Part shown: in pieces, positions 47,990 through 55,961 of the stretch
Layout of the letters: the number at the start of each line of letters is the position of its first letter
How positions within the stretch are numbered: the stretch's first letter is position 1
DNA from: CAIWTU01 sp963815135
GTDB lineage: Bacteria; Desulfobacterota; Desulfuromonadia; Geobacterales; Geobacteraceae
Length of the DNA stretch: 64,000 bases
NCBI GenBank assembly: GCA_963815135.1
Contig: CAWFFO010000008.1
Span: 401,190-465,189, forward strand
Reading direction: 5' to 3'
Made by a program: the position numbers and the translations under genes
The notes under the pieces: model-generated
Told to the model about the DNA's origin: nothing
Databases searched by the model: none
Seen by the model: the letters and a program-made list of their open reading frames with translations, nothing else

Positions 47990-48967
47990 ATGAACATACT
48001 TGTCACAGGTTCAACAGGTTTCATTGGTAGATCACTTTGTGAAAAACTCACAGAAAAGAATCTCAAAGCTTGGGGAACAGTATTGGCTGGTGAATCTGTA
48101 GAAAGTCTCCCTGCCAATGTTGAAGTTGTTCCAATTGAACCCATCGGGCCCGAAACAAAATGGTATGAAGCACTGGAAGGTATTGATACGGTTGTACATC
48201 TTGCGGCCCGGGTCCACGTGATGGACGAAAAAGATGATGATCCGCTTAAAGCATATCGACATGCCAACGTGTACGGAACGGAGCATCTTGCAAGGGAAGC
48301 CGCCAATCATGGCATAAAGCGTTTCGTTTTCCTTAGCTCGGTCAAGGTGTTAGGCGAGGAGACGGAAGTTCCTTATTGTGAGAATGCGCCCCCACAGCCC
48401 ATGGACCCATACGGGATCAGTAAGCACGAAGCAGAAGATGCTTTGTGGAAGGTTGCGGCTGAAACTGATTTGGAGGTTGTCATCATCAGGCCTCCGCTGG
48501 TGTATGGCGCAGGCGTTAAGGCAAATTTCTTAAATCTGCTTAAACTTGTTCATCTAGGTATACCGATGCCTCTGGGGGCGGTTAATAATTGTCGTAGCCT
48601 TATATATCGGAGCAACCTCATTGATGCCATCGTTATCTGCATCAACCATCCCAAAGCTGTGGGACAAACTTTTCTTGTCAGCGACAATGAAGATGTCTCC
48701 ACACCCGAGTTGATCAGAAGGGTTGCTAGTGCAATGGGGTGTCCCGCCAGGTTGTTTCCGGTACCGGTGTCGGTAATGCGTTTTGCAGGCAAGTTAACCG
48801 GCAAAACAGCAGCGATGGACAGGCTGCTTGGGTCACTGGTTGTGGATAGTGGAAAAATACGCCGCGAACTCGGTTGGAACCCTCCTTTCACCATGGCTGA
48901 GGGTCTTAAGGAAACTGCGGAATGGTATAAAGTCAGGTTAGGGACAATGGGAGATAAGGTCGGGTAG
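47990..48967 (+). CDS. NAD-dependent sugar epimerase/dehydratase
   Basis: A 325-residue extended short-chain dehydrogenase acting on a nucleotide sugar. NAD-binding GSTGFIGRSL is at the N-terminus, the Tyr-Lys pair is in DPYGISKHEAE, and HLAARVHVMDE is typical of the group. The sequence resembles enzymes acting on UDP-linked 6-deoxyhexosamines (the WbpV/quinovosamine type), commonly encoded beside a phosphosugar transferase as here. The specific reaction is inference. Confidence 0.88.
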   Translation: MNILVTGSTGFIGRSLCEKLTEKNLKAWGTVLAGESVESLPANVEVVPIEPIGPETKWYEALEGIDTVVHLAARVHVMDEKDDDPLKAYRHANVYGTEHLAREAANHGIKRFVFLSSVKVLGEETEVPYCENAPPQPMDPYGISKHEAEDALWKVAAETDLEVVIIRPPLVYGAGVKANFLNLLKLVHLGIPMPLGAVNNCRSLIYRSNLIDAIVICINHPKAVGQTFLVSDNEDVSTPELIRRVASAMGCPARLFPVPVSVMRFAGKLTGKTAAMDRLLGSLVVDSGKIRRELGWNPPFTMAEGLKETAEWYKVRLGTMGDKVG

Positions 48968-48991
48968 GACGTTTTGGGATGAATTTAACCT

Positions 48992-49552
48992 ATGAAAAGG
49001 ATATTCGATTTAACTATAGCCTTGTTTGCCCTTGCCGTACTGGCTTTCCCCATGCTGGTCGTTGCGATTCTCGTGAAATTGTCTTCAAAAGGGCCGGCTT
49101 TATACTGGTCTGATCGGATAGGAATTAATAACTCAATTTTCAGGATGCCCAAGTTTCGAACTATGCGGATCGACACTCCCGCAGTTGCTACTCACCTACT
49201 CGGCAGCCCCGATCAATATTTAACCCCTTTGGGTAAGTTTCTGCGAAAAACAAGCCTTGACGAACTCCCGCAGCTCTTGAGCATTCTCAAAGGAGATATG
49301 AGCTTAGTCGGCCCTCGTCCCGCACTCTTCAACCAGGACGATCTGGTCGAACTGAGAACGCAAAAAGGAATTCACAAACTGACACCCGGCCTTACCGGAT
49401 GGGCGCAAGTAAACGGAAGGGACGATCTTCCCATCCCCGTAAAAGTTGAATTTGATAGATTCTACCTGATAAATAGATCTATATTGTTTGATATGAAGAT
49501 ACTGTTTCTTACCTTTTTAAAGGTGATAAAGCGAGAAGGAGTGACGCATTAG
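48992..49552 (+). CDS. Initiating phosphoglycosyl transferase, PglC-like
   Basis: A 186-residue small monotopic transferase that moves a sugar-1-phosphate from UDP-sugar to undecaprenyl phosphate, the first step of repeat-unit assembly. The N-terminal re-entrant helix (FDLTIALFALAVLAFPM) is followed by KFRTMR, the catalytic region TSLDELPQLLSILKGDMS with the Asp-Glu pair, VGPRPAL and TPGLTGWAQVNGR. It lacks the extra N-terminal helices of the WbaP type. It lies 24 bp after the epimerase gene. Confidence 0.94.
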   Translation: MKRIFDLTIALFALAVLAFPMLVVAILVKLSSKGPALYWSDRIGINNSIFRMPKFRTMRIDTPAVATHLLGSPDQYLTPLGKFLRKTSLDELPQLLSILKGDMSLVGPRPALFNQDDLVELRTQKGIHKLTPGLTGWAQVNGRDDLPIPVKVEFDRFYLINRSILFDMKILFLTFLKVIKREGVTH

Positions 49553-50106
49553 GCACAAAGACCGACGCTGTTACTTACGACCTCTCCGCCCACCGGAAGG
49601 ATACCGAAGTGCATCGGGTGAGGAAGAGTAACGGTAAACAACCAAACCAAAAGGCAATCTTACATAGAAGGGATAAAGGGGATTAAAATCGTGAACCTTG
49701 TAGACTTCGTTGTTTCTGTTTTTTGTTATAAGACATGAAAGATTTTGATTATGCAGTCACCCCATTCATCCCTTTTATCCCGTAAAATAAGGATTTTTGT
49801 TTTAAAGGTTCGAATCAAACCATGCCAAATCCCTCTGGCCCCCTCCTTTTTCAAAGTGGGGAATATCTACGCCTTCCTCTTGTCGCCTATATACCAGTCC
49901 TCAGTCCCCTTTTTACTCAATTAAAATTAGAATCGCTTGCAATGTAATTTTTAATCGATATATTTTTAGGTATTGTTTTTGAAGACCCGTCCGGCTGCCT
50001 AAAAGCAACGTAATCCGGGAGGGTGTCTTCCAGTGGTGACAGTCCATTTTCAAATTCCACATTTTTTCTTTTGTCGTTGTGACCAAGCACAAAAAGGCTT
50101 TTCAAA
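49553..50106. other. Intergenic region with two dispersed repeats
   Basis: No gene seen in 554 bp. From 49669 to 49781 lies a repeat with ends AGGGATAAAGGGGAT and CATCCCTTTTATCCC, related to 20415-20514. At 49828-49863 is a second, palindromic C-rich repeat (CCCCCTCCTTTTTCAAAG followed by TGGGGAAT) related to 4000-4035. Base composition returns from A+T-rich to average here, so this marks the right edge of the atypical segment. Confidence 0.65.
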
Positions 50107-52365
50107 ATGAAATTTGCAAAAGCAATCCGGGAAAAGCGATTCTGGTTTATTCTGCCGTTCGAGATCGGGCTTATATCCCTGTCCCTTTTGCTTGCTTTTC
50201 TGCTGCGCTTCGACATGCAAATCCCGCCTGCTATGCTGGATATTTACCTTGAACTCCTTCCCCCCATTATCCTGGTGAAGCTTTTCGTCTTTTCATTCAT
50301 GGGCCTCAATCACGGCTGGTGGCGCTTCGTTTCCCTTGCCGATGTTATCGATATTTTCAAAGCGAATGTTCTTGCATCGCTTCTGTTACTACTCTATCTC
50401 GTTATCTCCTACAACATGCATGGCATACCCCGGTCGGTTCTGATCCTGGACTTCACTTTTTGCTTCCTGATCGCATGCGGTATAAGATTCTTCACCCGGG
50501 CGTACCGGGAGAACTACCTGCTGGTGCAGGGCCTGGGGGGCGGAAAACTGTCCCGCACGCTTGTCGTGGGGGCGGGATGCGCCGGCCAGGTGATTGTCAG
50601 GGAGATTCATCAGAATCCGGCCCTGGGAAAGATCGCCATCGGCTATATAGATGATGATGTGAATAAACTCGACCAGCGCTTCCAGGGTGTCCAGGTGCTC
50701 GGCGCCCGTGATGAAATAGGCTGCGTGTGCGAAGAAGAGAAGGTGGATGAAATAATTATCGCCATTCCCTCGGCCACGGGAGGGGAGCTCAGGCCTATCG
50801 TGGAGCGTTGCCGGGAGACGGGGGTCCCTTTCAAGACCCTGCCGGGGGTGGGGGAACTGATAGACGGTACGGTGGCCCTGAAACAGGTTAGGGAGGTCGA
50901 TGTGAACGATCTTCTCGGACGAAAGCCCGTGCGCCTGGAGATAGACAAGATCAGGGACTTCCTCAGCGGCAAGAGGGTGCTGGTGACCGGAGCAGCAGGC
51001 AGTATCGGCAGCGAGATCTGCCGCCAGGTGGCGCGCTTCGGTCCGTCGGCAATGGCGCTGCTGGAATGCGCGGAGACCCCGCTTTTCTTTATCGAAAGGG
51101 AATTGCTGGAGCGCTTTCCCGATCTCCAGCTGATGGCCGTAATCGGCGATATACGGGACAAGGCGAGGATAGAGGCGATTTTCCGGGAATACCGGCCGGA
51201 AGTCGTATTCCACGCCGCGGCGTACAAGCATGTGCCGATGATGGAGGCCAACCCGTCCGCCGCCGCCTACAATAATGTCCGCGGCACCAGAATTGTCGCA
51301 GATGCGTCACGGGCTTCCGGTGTCCGCAGTTTCGTCATGATTTCCACCGACAAGGCGGTCAACCCCACCAACGTGATGGGGGCCACCAAGCGGGCGGCGG
51401 AGATCTACGTGCAGAACCTGGCGCGCTACAGCAGGACCAGGTTCGTTACCGTCCGCTTCGGCAACGTGCTGGGAAGCAACGGCAGCGTGGTTCCCATCTT
51501 CAACGAGCAGATCAGGAAAGGCGGTCCGGTCAGGGTGACTCATCCGGAGGTGATGCGATATTTCATGACTATTCCCGAGGCAAGCCAATTGGTGCTGCAG
51601 GCGGGCAGCATGGGGCAGGGCGGAGAGATCTTCCTGCTGGACATGGGCGAGCCGGTAAAGATCGTCCGCCTTGCCGAGGAGCTGATCCGGCTGTCCGGTT
51701 TCCGCCCCTACGAGGATATCGATATCATCTTTTCCGGACTGCGTCCCGGCGAGAAATTGTTCGAGGAGCTGCTGCTTGCCGGAGAGGGCGTCGCGCCGAC
51801 CAGTCATGAGAAAATAAAGGTGGCGAAGTCGGCCTATTCCGACTGGAATACCCTGAATGCGCAGATGGAGCTCCTTTACGATGCGGTCAGGAACCTGGAC
51901 CTGGATGGGGTGCTGAATATCCTCGAAGAGATCGTTCCGGAGTACCGGTCCAGCGTGAAAAGGGATATCCCGCGCCACGATCATGGCGAGCATGACCTCA
52001 TGGAAGGTGATGCCGCTATCGGCAAAAAGATGGTTTTCGGCATAAGGGAGCTGCCGAAGCCGAAGGGCAAAGGGGTCTTTTACTACCGGCTGGCCGGAGA
52101 CGGTAATGAAATGTTCCTGGATTACCTGGACCTGGCCGAGACGGATGAAAGGGAGATCGAAAAACTGCTCAGCCGCGCGCTGCTGAGGATGCTGAGCCAT
52201 GAGCCTTTTGTCAATGAAGAGACCTGCGTGCCTCTGGCCGGTTACGAAACGGAAAACATGCAACCATGGTTTGAAGAGGTGTTGAAGAGGATAACTCTTT
52301 CGCTTCAGGAAAAGGAAGCGTCGACGGAAAGCTGTCCGCTGCCGGCTGCCGGAGCCAAGGTTTAG
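50107..52365 (+). CDS. CapD/FlaA1-type nucleotide-sugar dehydratase/epimerase with extra C-terminal domain
   Basis: A 752-residue membrane protein. Four N-terminal helices (to about 125) precede a sensor-like domain (VVGAGCAGQVIVREIHQ) and a catalytic dehydratase domain (GAAGSIGSEICRQV about 297, then MISTDKAVNPTNVMGATKR). This is the WbpM/CapD type that makes 4-keto-6-deoxy sugars. After the usual end (about residue 618, VPEYRSS) there are about 135 further residues, partly acidic (LDLAETDEREIEKLL) and without a known family. ATG 50107 is directly before the first helix. Confidence 0.92.
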   Translation: MKFAKAIREKRFWFILPFEIGLISLSLLLAFLLRFDMQIPPAMLDIYLELLPPIILVKLFVFSFMGLNHGWWRFVSLADVIDIFKANVLASLLLLLYLVISYNMHGIPRSVLILDFTFCFLIACGIRFFTRAYRENYLLVQGLGGGKLSRTLVVGAGCAGQVIVREIHQNPALGKIAIGYIDDDVNKLDQRFQGVQVLGARDEIGCVCEEEKVDEIIIAIPSATGGELRPIVERCRETGVPFKTLPGVGELIDGTVALKQVREVDVNDLLGRKPVRLEIDKIRDFLSGKRVLVTGAAGSIGSEICRQVARFGPSAMALLECAETPLFFIERELLERFPDLQLMAVIGDIRDKARIEAIFREYRPEVVFHAAAYKHVPMMEANPSAAAYNNVRGTRIVADASRASGVRSFVMISTDKAVNPTNVMGATKRAAEIYVQNLARYSRTRFVTVRFGNVLGSNGSVVPIFNEQIRKGGPVRVTHPEVMRYFMTIPEASQLVLQAGSMGQGGEIFLLDMGEPVKIVRLAEELIRLSGFRPYEDIDIIFSGLRPGEKLFEELLLAGEGVAPTSHEKIKVAKSAYSDWNTLNAQMELLYDAVRNLDLDGVLNILEEIVPEYRSSVKRDIPRHDHGEHDLMEGDAAIGKKMVFGIRELPKPKGKGVFYYRLAGDGNEMFLDYLDLAETDEREIEKLLSRALLRMLSHEPFVNEETCVPLAGYETENMQPWFEEVLKRITLSLQEKEASTESCPLPAAGAKV

Positions 52366-52876
52366 GTGGAAAAGTTTTTACATCCTTTGCTTCTGTATAC
52401 TTCATCCAGGCTAAATTGTCTCTTTCTATGCAGCCATTCACCTCTTATCCCCGGCTCCCCCGTCCCTTACAGCTCCCTGCACCTGTTTCTTAATCATTAA
52501 AACCTTAAATCCTGGCGTGAGTAACTGCTAAATATCGCAGTATTTTCGTTTAAAAGTATATGCCTGTGTCAAGTTAATATTTTACAATTTTACGTTTCGC
52601 ACCATATGTTTTTTTGATATTCCATTCTGCTTCTAATATAAATATCTGATTAAATTGAATTATAGTTTTGCAAAAAACAAAATATTTATTTTTTATATTA
52701 AATAAATTATTTAGTATACGCTTTACAAAACGGGTTTATGATCTATTATTTTTAAATCTGTTTGTTAAATTTAAGTTAATCTTTAAGCCAAACTTCTTCT
52801 CACTCATTGCGCAAAACTTCCAGAATAACCGAATAGCTTGAAAACACACTCTCTCGCGGAAGGAGGGACAGGGCAT
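52366..52876. other. A+T-rich intergenic region
   Basis: About 510 bp without a credible gene, with long A/T runs around 52590-52720. It probably contains the promoter of the second half of the locus, but I cannot assign boxes with confidence. Confidence 0.4.
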
Positions 52877-54079
52877 ATGAGTCTGTTGCAGTGTTTTTAC
52901 GTTTTTTTCACGGCACTGTTTGCGGCGCTTGTCATGGTTCCCTGCCTGTGCCGCTGGTGGGCATGCCACGGTGCGGCGGACCTTGCGCACGGGAAGAAGA
53001 TCCATACCAGGACGATTCCACGTGTGGGAGGAATCGCCATCGGCGTCGCCTTCATCTTCTCCCTGTTGATGTATGTGGATTTGAGTCGCGAAATCAGGGG
53101 GATCCTCGCTGGGGGCATGATTCTTTTCATTACGGGAATGGCTGACGATTTTTACGGTCTCACGACAAAGAAAAAGTTTCTTGCGGAAATTACAGCCTGC
53201 CTCAGTACCATGGCTGTTGGCGGACTCTGTATCCGGGGCCTGGGCGACCTGTTCGGAACCGGAACGATTGTTCTGCCGCTCTGGATTGCCGTGCCTTTTA
53301 CAGTCCTGGTTGTCTTGGGCATAATCAACGCCATAAACCTCATTGATGGTCTTGACGGGCTGGCCGGCGGCATATCAATGATAGCCCTGAGCGCATTCAC
53401 GGTCCATGGTTATCTGGCCGGAAATTTCGCGGCAGCCGTTACATGTGTCGCGCTGCTCGGCGGAATAATGGGATTTCTTAAATACAATTTGTTCCCTGCC
53501 CGAGTTTTCATGGGTGATTCCGGGGGTCTGGGTGTCGGTTTCGTAATTGCTTTCCTGGGGATTTCGCTTACACAGACTCCTGTCTCGCCGGTAAGCCCGG
53601 TAATCCCCCTGGTAATCCTGGGTTTGCCAATCCTGGACGCGGTTCGGGGTGTGGGATGGAGGATGATTAAAAAACAGGACCTGCGTTCGCAGGATATGAT
53701 CCAGGTCCACCACAAGTTCCTCAATCTCGGTTTCCGTCACCGGATCTCCGTTCTCCTCATCTGCCAGATCTCATTGTTATGGGCGGTGTTTACAGTTGTT
53801 TTCCGCGAAAAACCGCCGATCGTACTTATTTCGGTTTTTGTTTCCGTGTCAGTATTTTTCCATATTTTGCTCATGTACGTCCTGCGAAATAAAGAGCGCC
53901 TTCACAACCTGAGTAAATCCTTTTCCTTTGCCGAATGTGAAAAGTTGTTTTACAGGATGTCGTCCGGTCTTATCGAGGGCATGAAACCCGGAATCGTTGT
54001 TCTTATCCTGCTGTTTGCAGTCTGTGTCGTGGTCCTGGTGCACTTTCTCCTGGTTGTCAGCGGGTATTGCAGTATTTGA
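52877..54079 (+). CDS. WecA/MraY-family undecaprenyl-phosphate sugar-1-phosphate transferase
   Basis: A 400-residue polytopic transferase of the PNPT superfamily with about 10-11 helices. Motifs: GKKIHTRTIPRVGGIAIGVA (the conserved cytosolic loop), MADDFYGL with the catalytic Asp pair, NAINLIDGLDGLAGGIS (Mg-binding) and MGDSGGLGVGF, and the HHKFLNLGFRHR loop that recognises the sugar nucleotide. Probable substrate UDP-N-acetylhexosamine. ATG 52877 is chosen over TTG 52838 because AGGAGG lies ten bases before it and the first helix follows at once. It is a second initiating transferase besides the PglC-like protein. Confidence 0.93.
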   Translation: MSLLQCFYVFFTALFAALVMVPCLCRWWACHGAADLAHGKKIHTRTIPRVGGIAIGVAFIFSLLMYVDLSREIRGILAGGMILFITGMADDFYGLTTKKKFLAEITACLSTMAVGGLCIRGLGDLFGTGTIVLPLWIAVPFTVLVVLGIINAINLIDGLDGLAGGISMIALSAFTVHGYLAGNFAAAVTCVALLGGIMGFLKYNLFPARVFMGDSGGLGVGFVIAFLGISLTQTPVSPVSPVIPLVILGLPILDAVRGVGWRMIKKQDLRSQDMIQVHHKFLNLGFRHRISVLLICQISLLWAVFTVVFREKPPIVLISVFVSVSVFFHILLMYVLRNKERLHNLSKSFSFAECEKLFYRMSSGLIEGMKPGIVVLILLFAVCVVVLVHFLLVVSGYCSI

Positions 54080-54178
54080 AACAGGCAGCGATGCTCAGTG
54101 AGATGTGTGGGATAAGGGGGTACGCCTTTCTTCTTACCTTTGGGTTATTGATTAAGGAGGTTGTTGGTAAATAAAGTA

Positions 54179-54196
54179 CCGGGTAATTGCACCCGG
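54179..54196 (+). promoter_or_regulatory. Hairpin in the leader of the first lipoprotein gene
   Basis: A perfect 6-bp stem CCGGGT/ACCCGG with loop AATTGC, 39 bp upstream of the start and not followed by a T-run. A second AAGGAGG (54154-54160) lies upstream of it. It may be an mRNA stabiliser or translational control element. Confidence 0.4.
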
Positions 54197-54234
54197 AATG
54201 CTTATTTACGGAAAGCTTTAAGGAGGAAAAAGAG

Positions 54235-55845
54235 ATGAAAAAGACGATCAAATTTTCCTGGACCGGGTTTATCGTGGTGACTGCTCTGTCTGTCGGCTGG
54301 ATTTTTTACGGATGCGGAAGTGGAGGCGGAGGTGGTTCCACCACATCTGCGGTGTCCGGATCAACCAGGATAGCCGCCCAGATTGTTGATGCAAAAGATG
54401 ACAGCACATTGTTGTCGACAACAAACGGCGGGCCGGCCGGCGGGTTCGATGTTACATTTTCCGCAAACGGCCAGGAATTGAAAACGGTAAATACCACAAC
54501 CGGCGCGGTAACCTGTCCGGCAGATCTTAAGGCCGGTACCGTCGTCAACGTTGAAGTCGTCCCTAAGGATTCCGGAGGTAAAAATGACCTTAATTTCCTT
54601 TCAAACTCGGTATCGCTGACCACCGACCAGAATGGCTATGCGACAGGGAAAGTCCGGGTTTTGAACAGGAATGATCCGCCTGCAGGCGCGGCAGTCGGCG
54701 TGGGCACAGTCACGGCCGGTAGTGACGGAGCCATTAAGTCCGATTTCAGCCTGACCGCAGTACCTACGGCGTCGGGAGTCCCCACTGCGTCGGTATCGAT
54801 CCCGGCCGGGACGATTCTCAAAGACAAAAACAAACATCTCCTGACCGGAACCCTGACAGTGCTGCTCGCCTATTTCCCCTCCACCGCCGACGATACCTCC
54901 ATGGGTTACCCGGGTGGCCCCTTCACCATGATGCAGGACGACGATACTTCAGGAGCATTTGTTACTGCCGGCTTCATGATGCTGGAGATCATGGACAGCA
55001 GCGGAAAACTGGCAAGTTCAATCAGTTCGTCCGGGATTTCCCCCGAGATCATCATGGAAATTTCCAATGCGATAACCAACCCGGATACCGGCAGCCCTGT
55101 GGCGGTTAACGATATCGTGCCGCTCTGGTCTTTCGATACGGGCAAGGGGAAATGGGTTACGGAAGGCAATGAGACAGTTGCCGCCGGCGGTTCGACCGGG
55201 TTGCGCATCAGTTTTAATCCCGCGCATTTTTCCTACTGGGCCATAGCATGGCTCATCCCGCCGCACTGCACCGGCAAGATAAATTTCACCGGCAATACGG
55301 CCCCGTTAAACGTGGTGATAAGCGGCAAAGGCTTCGGCTACACGCTATATCAACTGGCCAATTACCCCCAGGCGACAATTGCCTTCATACCCACGAATCT
55401 GCCGGTTACCATTAAAGCTTACGCATACGGAAGCCAGGTAAAAATCAACGGCGGCAACAGTATTACAGTGCCAGACTGGTGTTCGCTGACAAACAATACG
55501 CTGGACCTGCAGATCACCATTCCCGGTACGACGAACAGGGCTGTTTCGGCCAAGTACTATTGCCCCACGGATTTTTCCAAAAAGGCCGCGGCGCCGGGGA
55601 TTCCGATTCTGATCTGCAAAAAGACTTCAAAGGGATACAGCCAGTGCGATCTCGTGGGTTGGACGAACACATCCGGTTTGCTCAGTTTCGATGTGATCGA
55701 CAACAGCAAGCTTACGCTGGGTATGTACAAGAACCAGCTTTACGAGGCCGACGGTGATAATGCCATAAGTCTTCCGAACGAAAACGTCTGCGGCACGGGC
55801 AGCACCGGTGGTACAGGTGGTTCAGGCCTGGGTACCAACTTTTAG
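54235..55845 (+). CDS. Large lipoprotein of unknown function, paralogue 1
   Basis: A 536-residue lipoprotein. The signal peptide ends IFYGC followed by GSGGGGG, a flexible linker after the lipidated Cys. The body is beta-rich with GGPAGGFDVTFSANGQ (also in the neighbour) and a region resembling extracellular Ig-like/CILP-type folds (NPDTGSPVAVNDIVPLWSFD, then HFSYWAIAW). The C-terminal third repeats VSAKYYCPTDF-like and CKKTSKGYSQC segments. The end is Gly-rich (GTGSTGGTGGSGLG) and finishes TNF. ATG 54235 is preferred because AAGGAGG precedes it. It is a tandem duplicate of 55962-57587; no enzyme motif. A cell-surface or EPS-bound role is inferred from the neighbourhood. Confidence 0.75.
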   Translation: MKKTIKFSWTGFIVVTALSVGWIFYGCGSGGGGGSTTSAVSGSTRIAAQIVDAKDDSTLLSTTNGGPAGGFDVTFSANGQELKTVNTTTGAVTCPADLKAGTVVNVEVVPKDSGGKNDLNFLSNSVSLTTDQNGYATGKVRVLNRNDPPAGAAVGVGTVTAGSDGAIKSDFSLTAVPTASGVPTASVSIPAGTILKDKNKHLLTGTLTVLLAYFPSTADDTSMGYPGGPFTMMQDDDTSGAFVTAGFMMLEIMDSSGKLASSISSSGISPEIIMEISNAITNPDTGSPVAVNDIVPLWSFDTGKGKWVTEGNETVAAGGSTGLRISFNPAHFSYWAIAWLIPPHCTGKINFTGNTAPLNVVISGKGFGYTLYQLANYPQATIAFIPTNLPVTIKAYAYGSQVKINGGNSITVPDWCSLTNNTLDLQITIPGTTNRAVSAKYYCPTDFSKKAAAPGIPILICKKTSKGYSQCDLVGWTNTSGLLSFDVIDNSKLTLGMYKNQLYEADGDNAISLPNENVCGTGSTGGTGGSGLGTNF

Positions 55846-55876
55846 CTTTAATCCGTGAAATGTTCGAATAATTTTC

Positions 55877-55899
55877 CTCCCTCGCCAAGGGGGAGGGAG
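55877..55899. repeat. C/G-rich hairpin between the two lipoprotein genes
   Basis: A perfect 7-bp stem, CTCCCTC at 55877-55883 and GAGGGAG at 55893-55899. It resembles the hairpins at 11488-11629 and is not followed by a T-run, so it may be a dispersed repeat more than a terminator. Confidence 0.55.
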
Positions 55900-55961
55900 A
55901 TTTGCTGCATTTATGTTCAAAACTGAATGACTGAATGATCGAACTCAAGGGGGAGCAAATG

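Noticed and set aside
49805..49825. GGTTCGAATC, a tRNA T-arm-like sequence
   Set aside because: The flanking bases do not form the T stem, and no acceptor, D or anticodon arms can be drawn around it.
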